DNA of 14,408 nt from Anaerolineae bacterium (GTDB lineage Bacteria; Chloroflexota; Anaerolineae; JAFGEY01). A program made the position numbers and the translations under genes. The first letter of the stretch is position 1; each line of letters starts with the position of its first letter. The DNA lies in NCBI GenBank assembly GCA_016931365.1, contig JAFGEY010000092.1, positions 1 to 14,408 of the forward strand, given 5' to 3'. Below, piece after piece: positions 7,384 to 13,623 of the stretch. The notes under the pieces were generated by a model. It was not told where the DNA came from. It saw only the letters and a program-made list of their open reading frames with translations, and did not search any database.

Positions 7384-8553
7384 TCACTTTCTTTCCAGAA
7401 CCCAAAACTCGCTCCCCGGCAAGTCCTGTGCCGCACAAAACGTTTCCGGCGCAAAACGGGCATTGAAACACAGCCCGCGCGGTACAAGCTGCGCCAGCAA
7501 CCAGTCTGCTTCCTGGACGGTAGGAAAATTGACGTCGAGGATCAGCGGTTTGTGCTGCTGGATTACACGTAACATCTCGATCTCGTACTGTTTTCGCTCG
7601 CCGACGGGGTAAGGATCGACCATCACCTCTACCGCATCCAGTTCAGCGACCTCCACCAAATAGGGCGCGACGTGCAGCCCGTTGTTGTGAATGTGAAAAA
7701 TGCACGATGGGCAGGCGCGGATAACCTCCAAATCGTAAGGCAAAACCTGGGCTTTGTACATCCGTGGCGAAAGCAGCGACGAGTGATCGGCCTGCGCGCG
7801 AACGACGGGATCCGGCGTCCAGATACCGAATCCACTCATAAAGCCGCCGGCAAAGGATGCCAGCAACTTGCGCCCGGCCTCAATGACGACCAAGTTGGCG
7901 TCAGTGCAGACGCGCATCAGGCGCGCCATCAGCGCTGGTTGTTGAATCCAGCCGACACATGCCTCCTGCACGCCCATCAACGCCGCTGCCAGGTCGCTTG
8001 GGCCACGAAAGAGCGTGTTGGCGGTCACCGGATATCGGTCGCCCAAGCGCGCTTCGAGCTGACGCAAAAATTCCACATAGAGGTCGAACCAGGGGTTTTG
8101 CGCCAGGTTGATCCCGCGTCGAGCCAACTGCTCCAGGTCACCCTCATACCGCTCGACCCAGATATGCCCTTCGGTCATCGTGAGCGGACAGCCCAACATG
8201 GCCTCGAGCCAGGGGATTTTGGCAAAAGGCTGGCTGAAAGGCATCAAATCGCCGAGGCCGAAAGCAACGATGGTCGGATTCTGCGCGACCTCGACCGGAT
8301 CGACCTGCGACAGGTTCCACGCTTCTACAGCGTCGATCAACGCAGCCGGGTCGACCATATCCGGCTCCAGTCGCTCTGCCTGAGTGATGACCCGCCCATC
8401 CGGGTGTGTTAGCTGGATGGGCATCGAAGGCGCGAAAATGCCGCTGGAGCGCAAAAAACTGTTCTCGGCGGCCCGGCTCAAAAAGGCGCGATGTTTTCCC
8501 AACAACGAACCCCAACAGGTACTCCCAACAGGCACAGACCTGATTTGCGCCAT
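7384..8553 (-). CDS. Uroporphyrinogen decarboxylase-fold (URO-D superfamily) protein
   Basis: Encodes 389 residues. I chose the ATG at 8553, with GGAGGT five bases upstream, over the adjacent in-frame GTG at 8556. The C-terminal half has the URO-D/methyltransferase barrel pattern: ADHSSLLSPRMYKAQVLPY (255-273), then CIFHIHNNGLHVAPYLVEV (284-302), LDAVEVMVDPYPVG (305-318) and KPLILDVNF (335-343). True haem-pathway HemE is unlikely given the neighbours and the divergent N-terminal half. Relatives of this kind in catabolic clusters are mostly uncharacterised. Corrinoid methyltransferases of the superfamily usually have His-x-Cys at the HIHN position; here the Cys is His (H289), so a zinc-thiol methyltransfer role is doubtful. 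It lies 15 bases after the dehydratase gene and 23 before the M20 gene, so it is clearly in an operon. Confidence 0.7.
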   Translation of the reverse strand: MAQIRSVPVGSTCWGSLLGKHRAFLSRAAENSFLRSSGIFAPSMPIQLTHPDGRVITQAERLEPDMVDPAALIDAVEAWNLSQVDPVEVAQNPTIVAFGLGDLMPFSQPFAKIPWLEAMLGCPLTMTEGHIWVERYEGDLEQLARRGINLAQNPWFDLYVEFLRQLEARLGDRYPVTANTLFRGPSDLAAALMGVQEACVGWIQQPALMARLMRVCTDANLVVIEAGRKLLASFAGGFMSGFGIWTPDPVVRAQADHSSLLSPRMYKAQVLPYDLEVIRACPSCIFHIHNNGLHVAPYLVEVAELDAVEVMVDPYPVGERKQYEIEMLRVIQQHKPLILDVNFPTVQEADWLLAQLVPRGLCFNARFAPETFCAAQDLPGSEFWVLERK

Positions 8554-8568
8554 CACCCACCTCCCGGT

Positions 8569-9708
8569 TCACCAATCGGCCACACTGCCGTCGGACTCGT
8601 AATAATACTCGCCACCCAGTTCCTCTTCGTACGCGCACGGGCGTCTGACGGCGTCTTCATCGATCTCGATGCCCAGCCCCGGCCCGGTTGGCAGCGGAAT
8701 GTGTCCGTCGATCACTTGCCAGTCCTGCTTGAGCAGCCCCGCGCCCAGACTTTGATCGATCTGCTCCTGGATCAAAAAGTTAGGAATCGCTGCGTCGACC
8801 TGCAAGGCCGCCGCCAGCGCCACCGGGCCGATGGCGCAGTGCGGCATGAGGTGTATGTAATAAACCTCGGCCATATTGGCGACCCGCTTCAGCTCCGAGA
8901 TGCCGCCGACGTGCGACACATCGGGCTGGATCAGCGACACAGCCTGTTTTTCCAACACCTCGCGGAACTGCCAGCGGGTGAGCAGGCGCTCGCCGGTAGC
9001 AACCGGAAAAGACACGTGGTCGGAAACCAGTTTGAGCGCGTCGACGTTTTCCTGCGGCACCGGCTCTTCGACGAACATCGGGCGCATGCCCTTGAGTTCG
9101 TTGCAGACCTCAATTGCCAGACCGGGCGTCATCTTGCCGTGAAAGTCGAAACAGAGTTCCACGTCTGGGCCGACCCATTCGCGCATCAAGTAGGCGCGTT
9201 TGACAAAGGCGTCGATCGTCGAAGGCGATTCATGGGCGCGCCACTTGCCGCCCGGCCCCGACTTGAACGCGGCATAGCCCATCGTTTGCAGCCACGCCAG
9301 CCGCTCCCTGGCCCGTGCCAGCCCTTCTTCGCTCAGGTCACCAATGCCCCAATGCGCGTACACGCGGATGCGCTCGCGTACCGGCCCACCGAGCAGTTGA
9401 TACACCGGCGCGCCGTAGGCCTTACCGGCGATGTCCCACAGCGCCTGGTCGAGCGCGGAAAGCGCAGTCATCCGCGCCGGGCCGCCACGATAAAAGGCCG
9501 AGCGGTAGATGTGCTGCCAGTGATGTTCGATGCGCAGTGGGTCTTGGCCGATCAAATACTCGGCAATTTCTTCGACCGCCGCTGCCGTGCTCTTGGGGCG
9601 GCCTTCCAGCGTCACCTCACCCCAGCCGGTCAGCCCCTCATCGATGCTGACCTTGACCAGACGAATCCGCTTGTGGGGGAAAAATTGTTCGATCTGGGTG
9701 ATTTTCAT
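8569..9708 (-). CDS. Enolase-superfamily sugar-acid dehydratase, galactonate dehydratase (DgoD)-like
   Basis: 379-residue mandelate racemase/muconate lactonising enzyme relative, close in length and sequence pattern to E. coli galactonate dehydratase DgoD (382). Matching landmarks: GWGEVTLEGR (28-37), YLIGQDPLRI (51-60), AFYRGGP (71-77), DQALWDIAGK (87-96), CFDFHGKM (186-193), MFVEEPV (211-217), ATGERLLTR (237-245), IQPDVSHVGGI (260-270), MPHCAIGP (288-295), QEQ (314-316) and PGLGIEID (343-350), ending SVADW like DgoD's SVAEW. Metal ligands D188, E214 and E240, and the acid/base pair H190 and H290, are present. The reaction is dehydration of D-galactonate or a related aldonate to a 2-keto-3-deoxy acid; exact stereochemistry cannot be read from sequence. 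It has a strong GGGGAGG ribosome-binding site and is the first gene of the minus-strand operon. Confidence 0.88.
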   Translation of the reverse strand: MKITQIEQFFPHKRIRLVKVSIDEGLTGWGEVTLEGRPKSTAAAVEEIAEYLIGQDPLRIEHHWQHIYRSAFYRGGPARMTALSALDQALWDIAGKAYGAPVYQLLGGPVRERIRVYAHWGIGDLSEEGLARARERLAWLQTMGYAAFKSGPGGKWRAHESPSTIDAFVKRAYLMREWVGPDVELCFDFHGKMTPGLAIEVCNELKGMRPMFVEEPVPQENVDALKLVSDHVSFPVATGERLLTRWQFREVLEKQAVSLIQPDVSHVGGISELKRVANMAEVYYIHLMPHCAIGPVALAAALQVDAAIPNFLIQEQIDQSLGAGLLKQDWQVIDGHIPLPTGPGLGIEIDEDAVRRPCAYEEELGGEYYYESDGSVADW

Positions 9709-9809
9709 TGCGCCTCCCCAATTGTGCGTAAATAAATATCAGTATGTATCGAATTGCGATTGCTGCTGCCTGTGACGCCTGCGTTCAGTCCGCGCGTGCA
9801 GATACCTGT

Positions 9810-9838
9810 ATCATACCCGGTTTGACTAGATTCGACAA
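9810..9838 (-). promoter_or_regulatory. Predicted promoter of the DgoD-like / URO-D-like / M20 operon
   Basis: On the minus strand, TTGTCG (9838-9833) and TATGAT (9815-9810) are separated by 17 bases ending in GGG. The leader to the ATG at 9708 is about 95 bases. An imperfect palindrome, ATCGAATTGCGAT (9748-9760), lies in that leader and could be a repressor site, but the support is weak. Confidence 0.5.
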
Positions 9839-9860
9839 CTAGGCCCGCAAGGGCACAATC

Positions 9861-9889
9861 TGGACAGATTCTTTCGATTGGGGTAAAAT
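9861..9889 (+). promoter_or_regulatory. Predicted promoter of the Gfo/Idh/MocA gene
   Basis: TGGACA (9861-9866) and TAAAAT (9884-9889) are each one mismatch from consensus, with an ideal 17-base spacer ending in TCGATTGGGG. The leader to the ATG at 9948 is about 50 bases. A short GCCC-GCAA-GGGC hairpin sequence (9843-9854) lies just upstream of the -35. Confidence 0.65.
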
Positions 9890-9947
9890 ACTTTTGGGTT
9901 TCATAACACGATGATCCAATCCTATATATGCACGCGCAAGAGGAGCT

Positions 9948-11039
9948 ATGACAAAAAAACTACGCATCGGTATGATCGGCTGTGGCGAGATTGCCTATAC
10001 AGCAACTGGTCCGGCAATTCAAAATGCTTACAATGCCGAGATGGTAATCGGCGCAGACCCCGTGCCCGAGGTCGCTGCGTCCTTTGGCGAAACCTTTGGC
10101 ATCGGGGCAACCACCCGCCTCGACGACGTGTTGGGCCGCTCGGACATCGATGCGGTGGTCATCTCGACGCCGCACGACACGCACGCCCCGCTTACGGTTG
10201 TGGCGGCCAAGGCCGGCAAGCACGTGATGTGCGAAAAGCCTATCGCCTGCACGCTGGAGCAGGCCGACCAGATGATCGACGCCTGCCGCGAGGCGGGCAT
10301 GACGCTTTCAATCAATCTCGTCCTGCGCTACAGCTCTGACAGCAACACGGTCAAAAACTTGATCGCTCAAGGCGCCATCGGCGAGGTGGTCGCAATCAAA
10401 TTGCACAGCATCGGCCGCAAACCAGACAGCTATTGGACCGGCGGCTACACCAATCGCGTGCACACCGAGTGGCGCAAGTACAAAACGCAGGCCGGCGGCG
10501 GCATCCTGACCATGAACTTTACTCACAACATCGACCTGATGCGCTATATGACCGGCCTGGAAGTGACACGCATCTATGCCGAGTACGGCACCTATCTGAC
10601 CCCGGTCGAGGTCGAGGATTTTGTCACCCTCTCGATGCGGCTCAACAACGGCGCGATCGGCGGCCTGATCGGCTCCTCATGCGTGGACGGCAGCGTCAGG
10701 TTCCAGCCTGTATCGCTGGGCGGCAAAGCGGCAGTCATTGCTGAGGAAACGCGCGAGGCCAACGGCGACCGCATTTACGGCACGCGGGGCCAGATTTTGA
10801 TGTATCGCAGCCGGGTGTGGGTCTACACCCAGAACGAGGTGGCGGGGTTGGAAAAAGATGCCTGGACCGAGATCGACCTGCCCCAACTCGATCCGCGCCA
10901 GGTGTATGTGGAGCGCTTTGCCGAAGCGGTGTTCGCCGGCCAAGCGCCCGATATCCCCGGCATCGAAGGACGCAAGACGTTGGAAATCATCAATGCCGCG
11001 TACGAGTCGGGACAGACGCACCAGGCGGTGACGTTGTAA
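9948..11039 (+). CDS. Gfo/Idh/MocA-family NAD(P)-dependent oxidoreductase
   Basis: Encodes 363 residues, a typical length, starting at ATG 9948 with AGGAG only two bases away. The N-terminal Rossmann domain opens with IGMIGCGEIA (7-16). VISTPHDTHAP (71-81) and MCEKPIACT (94-102) follow, with the family's conserved E-K-P (96-98); K97 is the likely catalytic lysine. The C-terminal substrate domain contains AGGGILTMNFTHNIDLMRY (182-200), with the H-x-x-D pair H193/D196. It probably oxidises or reduces a cyclic sugar, inositol or sugar acid at one hydroxyl; the exact substrate is unknown. It is transcribed divergently from the sugar-acid dehydratase operon across a shared 239-base regulatory region, so common control is plausible. 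It ends next to a palindromic terminator-like hairpin. Confidence 0.92.
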   Translation: MTKKLRIGMIGCGEIAYTATGPAIQNAYNAEMVIGADPVPEVAASFGETFGIGATTRLDDVLGRSDIDAVVISTPHDTHAPLTVVAAKAGKHVMCEKPIACTLEQADQMIDACREAGMTLSINLVLRYSSDSNTVKNLIAQGAIGEVVAIKLHSIGRKPDSYWTGGYTNRVHTEWRKYKTQAGGGILTMNFTHNIDLMRYMTGLEVTRIYAEYGTYLTPVEVEDFVTLSMRLNNGAIGGLIGSSCVDGSVRFQPVSLGGKAAVIAEETREANGDRIYGTRGQILMYRSRVWVYTQNEVAGLEKDAWTEIDLPQLDPRQVYVERFAEAVFAGQAPDIPGIEGRKTLEIINAAYESGQTHQAVTL

Positions 11040-11040
11040 A

Positions 11041-11090
11041 GTAGGGGCGAAGCATTCGCGCAATCCAGCGAATGCTTCGCCCTTACTTTT
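11041..11090. repeat. GTAGGGG-type palindromic repeat acting as terminator between convergent genes
   Basis: The left arm GTAGGGGCGAAGCATTCGC (11041-11059) pairs with 11068-11086 over 19 positions with a single G-U. The loop is 8 bases and TTTT follows (11087-11090). It begins one base after the Gfo/Idh stop codon, and its right arm contains the stop codon of the GH127 gene (11085-11083). I recall similar GTAGGGGCGAAGCATTCG palindromes as dispersed repeats in Chloroflexota; this was not searched. The short T-runs (four on plus, three on minus) make it a modest terminator. Confidence 0.75.
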
Positions 11091-13014
11091 CGCGAATCCA
11101 CACCAGCATTTCGCCCGGCTCGCGGTTGGCCCAGGCGTAATAGGGGATCGCCCGGACCGGCGCGCGCTCGACCTTGGGCACTGCTGGGCGATAAAGCTGA
11201 TCCATCCAGCTTTCACCCGACCGTCGCTCGGCCTCGCCGTCGATCACGACGACCCCGCCCAGAAGAGACGGATCAAACTTGACCTTCCACGCCACCTCCG
11301 GCGGCAAAGCCAATGCGGGCAAATTCGGCCCGTTGTCGGCCTCTTCCAGGCAGTACACCAACGGGCCGCGTTGCAAAGCGACCCGGCCTATGTCGTCGCG
11401 CACCGCCGGGTGGGCGGCGATGTGCTCCACCGGCATCGCCAGGTCGAGCGTCACCACGTCGCCGGGCTGCCAGGTGCGCGCAATCCGCGCATAGCCGCGC
11501 TCGATCAGTGCGCCAATTTCCAGCGGCGCGCCGTTGACGCACAGCGTCGCCTCGCGGCACCAGCCGGGCACGCGCAAGGCCAGCGCGAAATCCGCCGCCG
11601 CTTCCGGCTGCACCGTCACCGCGATCTGTCCCTCCCACGGGTAGCGCGTCTCCTGGGCGATGACCACCTTTTGCCCGCCGACATCCAGCTTGCCCTGCCC
11701 CTGCACATACAAATGAATATAGGCTGTCGTATCGCTCTGCGAATAGACGTACTGTCCCAGCGAAGCGAGCGTGCGCAGTACGTTGGGCGGGCAGCAGGCG
11801 CAGCCAAACCACGCCTGTCGCCGCGGCGAGAGCGATGGCTGGTGCAGCAGGTCGGGCCGGTGCTCGAATTTGGTCGGGTTGACTTCCAATGGGTTGCCGT
11901 AGAAAAAGCGCGTCCCGTCGAGCGAGACGCCGCTCAACACGCCGTTGTACAGCGCACGCTCCAGCACGTCGGCATAGCGAGCATCGGCCTCGAACTGCAG
12001 CATCCGGTTCGCCCACAGCACCAGGCCGATCGCGGCACAGGTTTCGGCATAGGCGATCTCGTTGGGCAGGTCATAGTCGTAGGTGAACCGCTCGCCGTGC
12101 GCCGACGAGCCAATGCCGCCGGTAATGTACATCCGCTTGAGCGTCACGTTATCCCACAGTGTGCGACAGGCTTGCACCAGGGCCTCATCGCCGGCCTCGG
12201 CGGCAACGTCGGCCATCCCGGTAAACAGGTACATCGCCCGCACCGCGTGACCTTCGGCGGTGGCCTGCTCGCGCACCGGCAGGTGGCTCTGGTTGTAGCT
12301 GTGATCGCGGTACCAGCGCTTGGACGGATCCTCGCCACGCACCTCCGCTTCGAGGTCAAAATAGTGCGGCTGCCGGCCGCGCTCATCGACAAAAAAGCGG
12401 GCCAGGTCGAGGTAGCGCCGTTCGCCGGTGGCGCGATACAGCTTGACCAGCCCCAATTCGATCTCCTCGTGGCCGGGATAGCCGCGCTTTTGCCCCTCGC
12501 CGGGGCCAAAGGTGCGGTCGATGTGATCGGCGTAGCGACAGAGCACGTCGAGCAGCACGCGCTTGCCTGTGCCTTCGTAATAAGCCACCGCGGCCTCCAT
12601 CAAGTGCCCGGCGCAGTACAGCTCGTGCCAGTCACGCAGGTTGGTCCAGCGTTTCTCCGGCTCAACAACGGTAAAGTGGATGTTGAGGTAGCCATCGGGC
12701 CGCTGTGCGGCGGCGATGTCATCGATGATCGCGTCGGCCAACGCCGCCAAGTCAGGATCGGGGTGGACGGCCAGACTATAACCTACCGCTTCCAGCCACT
12801 TGGCGACGTCGGAATCCCAGAAAATATGCGGCGGGTTGGGGTCGCCAGGCTTCCAGGTCAGCTTCCAGGCATCGATGCGACCTGTTTCTTTGCTCTGCTG
12901 GTAGGCAGCAGGGATCGTCACCTCGCGGTTGATATGCTGACGCGGGGCCCAAAACTTGTCGGACAGAGTGACCTGGGTAAATGAGACGGGTTCCATTTTT
13001 TTGATCGTAGACAT
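11083..13014 (-). CDS. GH127 beta-L-arabinofuranosidase (DUF1680 / HypBA1-like)
   Basis: Encodes 643 residues against 658 for Bifidobacterium HypBA1. I chose the ATG at 13014, preceded by AGGAG, over a TTG at 13038. The fold is an (alpha/alpha)6 barrel followed by beta-sandwiches. Landmarks: NLRDWHELYCAGHLMEAA (125-142), YPGHEEIELGLVKLYR (179-194), ITGGIGSSAHGERFTYDYD (297-315), AYAETCAAIG (321-330) and FGCACCPPNVLRT (403-415). By alignment from memory with HypBA1 (E322, E338, C340, C417, C418), the acid/base is E308, and the zinc/nucleophile set is E324, C326, C407 and C408, with C407 the cysteine nucleophile. All are present. It releases beta-linked L-arabinofuranose. There is no signal peptide, so it acts on imported oligosaccharides. 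It is a single gene with its own promoter and a structured leader, and its stop lies in the hairpin shared with the convergent oxidoreductase gene. Confidence 0.93.
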   Translation of the reverse strand: MSTIKKMEPVSFTQVTLSDKFWAPRQHINREVTIPAAYQQSKETGRIDAWKLTWKPGDPNPPHIFWDSDVAKWLEAVGYSLAVHPDPDLAALADAIIDDIAAAQRPDGYLNIHFTVVEPEKRWTNLRDWHELYCAGHLMEAAVAYYEGTGKRVLLDVLCRYADHIDRTFGPGEGQKRGYPGHEEIELGLVKLYRATGERRYLDLARFFVDERGRQPHYFDLEAEVRGEDPSKRWYRDHSYNQSHLPVREQATAEGHAVRAMYLFTGMADVAAEAGDEALVQACRTLWDNVTLKRMYITGGIGSSAHGERFTYDYDLPNEIAYAETCAAIGLVLWANRMLQFEADARYADVLERALYNGVLSGVSLDGTRFFYGNPLEVNPTKFEHRPDLLHQPSLSPRRQAWFGCACCPPNVLRTLASLGQYVYSQSDTTAYIHLYVQGQGKLDVGGQKVVIAQETRYPWEGQIAVTVQPEAAADFALALRVPGWCREATLCVNGAPLEIGALIERGYARIARTWQPGDVVTLDLAMPVEHIAAHPAVRDDIGRVALQRGPLVYCLEEADNGPNLPALALPPEVAWKVKFDPSLLGGVVVIDGEAERRSGESWMDQLYRPAVPKVERAPVRAIPYYAWANREPGEMLVWIREK

Positions 13015-13023
13015 TGTTTTCTC

Positions 13024-13069
13024 CTGATCGATCAGCAAAAAGTAGGGGACTTGCGCTGCTGCGTCCCTA
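13024..13069 (-). promoter_or_regulatory. Structured leader of the GH127 gene: terminator-like hairpin plus palindrome at the ribosome-binding site
   Basis: Reading the minus strand: TAGGGAC (13069-13063) can pair with GTCCCCTA (13050-13043) with one bulged C, and TTTTT follows (13041-13037), which looks like an intrinsic terminator. Next comes the perfect palindrome CTGATCGATCAG (13035-13024), whose end overlaps the AGGAG ribosome-binding site. Both lie between the predicted promoter and the ATG. This may be an attenuator, or simply a GTAGGGG-type repeat. Confidence 0.45.
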
Positions 13070-13129
13070 AAAGGCCATTCTTGTGTTTGGTAGTGTGCCG
13101 CATAGTGTCCTTGCGGGAGTTCAAAGCCA

Positions 13130-13165
13130 TGCGCTGATTATAGCGCAGTCGGCACAGGCGCACAA
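13130..13165 (-). promoter_or_regulatory. Predicted GH127 promoter with inverted repeat over the -10
   Basis: On the minus strand, a perfect TATAAT (13142-13137) stands 17 bases from a weak -35, TTGTGC (13165-13160). The -10 is the centre of a perfect inverted repeat with arms TGCGCT (13130-13135) and AGCGCA (13142-13147), spaced by six bases. A protein bound there would block the promoter. The leader to the ATG is about 115 bases. Confidence 0.5.
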
Positions 13166-13205
13166 ACGCGCATGTTCTTTAACATTTTTCTTACCTTTCC
13201 CTAAC

Positions 13206-13346
13206 TTACTTTGGGAAATAGTGTTTGAGGCGGAAGGCGTCGTGCACCTGATCGAGCAGTTTGGGCGACCTGGCACCGTTGACGTAGTAGGCTTGATCGA
13301 GCGGATCGCATACGAGCAGACTGGAATTGGAGGCAAGGTCTCCCAT
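13206..13346 (-). pseudogene. Truncated N-terminal fragment of an integron-type tyrosine recombinase
   Basis: A 46-codon reading frame starts at ATG 13346 behind a strong ribosome-binding site (AGGGAGGAAAAT) and ends at TAA 13208-13206. Residues about 28-45, RSPKLLDQVHDAFRLKHY, match the opening of the SAM-like core-binding domain of integron/phage integrases, which I recall as 'KLLDQVRdaIRlkHYS.RTE'. The homology stops two residues later, where the conserved RTE.AY segment should begin. I checked the following bases in all three minus frames and found no continuation. The catalytic domain (R..HxxR..Y) is absent, so this is a remnant, or at most a tiny independent ORF. It lies in the AT-richer gap between the GH127 and beta-helix genes. 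A chance match over about 18 residues is possible but unlikely. Confidence 0.6.
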
Positions 13347-13365
13347 ATTTTCCTCCCTACACACA

Positions 13366-13394
13366 TTGCAGTTTGAGATCGTTTGTGGTAAAAT
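13366..13394 (+). promoter_or_regulatory. Predicted promoter of the beta-helix protein gene
   Basis: TTGCAG (13366-13371), a 17-base spacer ending in TCGTTTGTGG, and TAAAAT (13389-13394). The -35 is poor, but the extended -10 block matches those of the kinase and Gfo/Idh promoters. The predicted leader to the ATG at 13624 is about 220 bases. Confidence 0.55.
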
Positions 13395-13400
13395 AGTTGT

Positions 13401-13623
13401 AGATATTCCATCCACCGCCGCAACCTAGTCTTGTCCACTCTTTTAGTATTGCACATTTGTTCTATTCCGGCAAGAGCCAATTTTAGAGAGCAATCTGTCC
13501 TTCCATACCACTGCAGGGGGATGAAACATGGACAACCGTCCATATAAACTGCCGTAGGGGATGATAGACGGACGTTTTTCTTCAAGAGGTTTAGGTAGTT
13601 TTGCGTTTGAAAGGGAGGTGCTC
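13401..13623 (+). promoter_or_regulatory. Long 5' leader of the beta-helix gene with a possible leader peptide and hairpins
   Basis: This stretch holds no real gene. It contains a hairpin ATGGAC-AACC-GTCCAT (13528-13543) and a nine-codon ORF starting in that hairpin (ATG 13528, TAG 13555-13557, GGGGG seven bases upstream). A second, weaker pairing follows: CCGT (13552-13555) with ACGG (13568-13571), or CGTCC (13537-13541) with GGACG (13570-13574). TTTTT comes directly after (13575-13579). The CGTCC pairing excludes the first hairpin, as in attenuators. I recognise no known riboswitch. This may be chance structure. Confidence 0.3.

Noticed and set aside
7361..7471. 37-residue N-terminal extension of the M20 gene.
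   Set aside because: It overlaps the end of the URO-D-like gene, reads as non-conserved sequence, and the ATG at 7360 has its own ribosome-binding site.
8491..9735. A 414-codon plus-strand frame opposite the dehydratase gene.
   Set aside because: Shadow of the DgoD-like gene, which has all active-site residues and a strong ribosome-binding site.
11371..12984. A 537-codon plus-strand open frame opposite the GH127 gene.
   Set aside because: Low-complexity His/Arg/Val-rich translation with no motif. The complementary strand carries every GH127 catalytic residue.
13199..13205. GTTAGGG on the minus strand just after the recombinase remnant, considered as an integron attC/attI core site.
   Set aside because: The core consensus GTTRRRY needs a final pyrimidine, and no paired, inverted second site is visible.
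13121..13585. A 154-codon minus-strand frame in the gap upstream of GH127.
   Set aside because: It overlaps the beta-helix promoter and leader, has no coherent composition or motif, and conflicts with the recombinase-like frame.
13561..13623. In-frame upstream ATG that would add 21 residues to the beta-helix protein.
   Set aside because: It has no properly spaced ribosome-binding site, and it would bury the signal peptide; ATG 13624 has GGGAGG five bases upstream.
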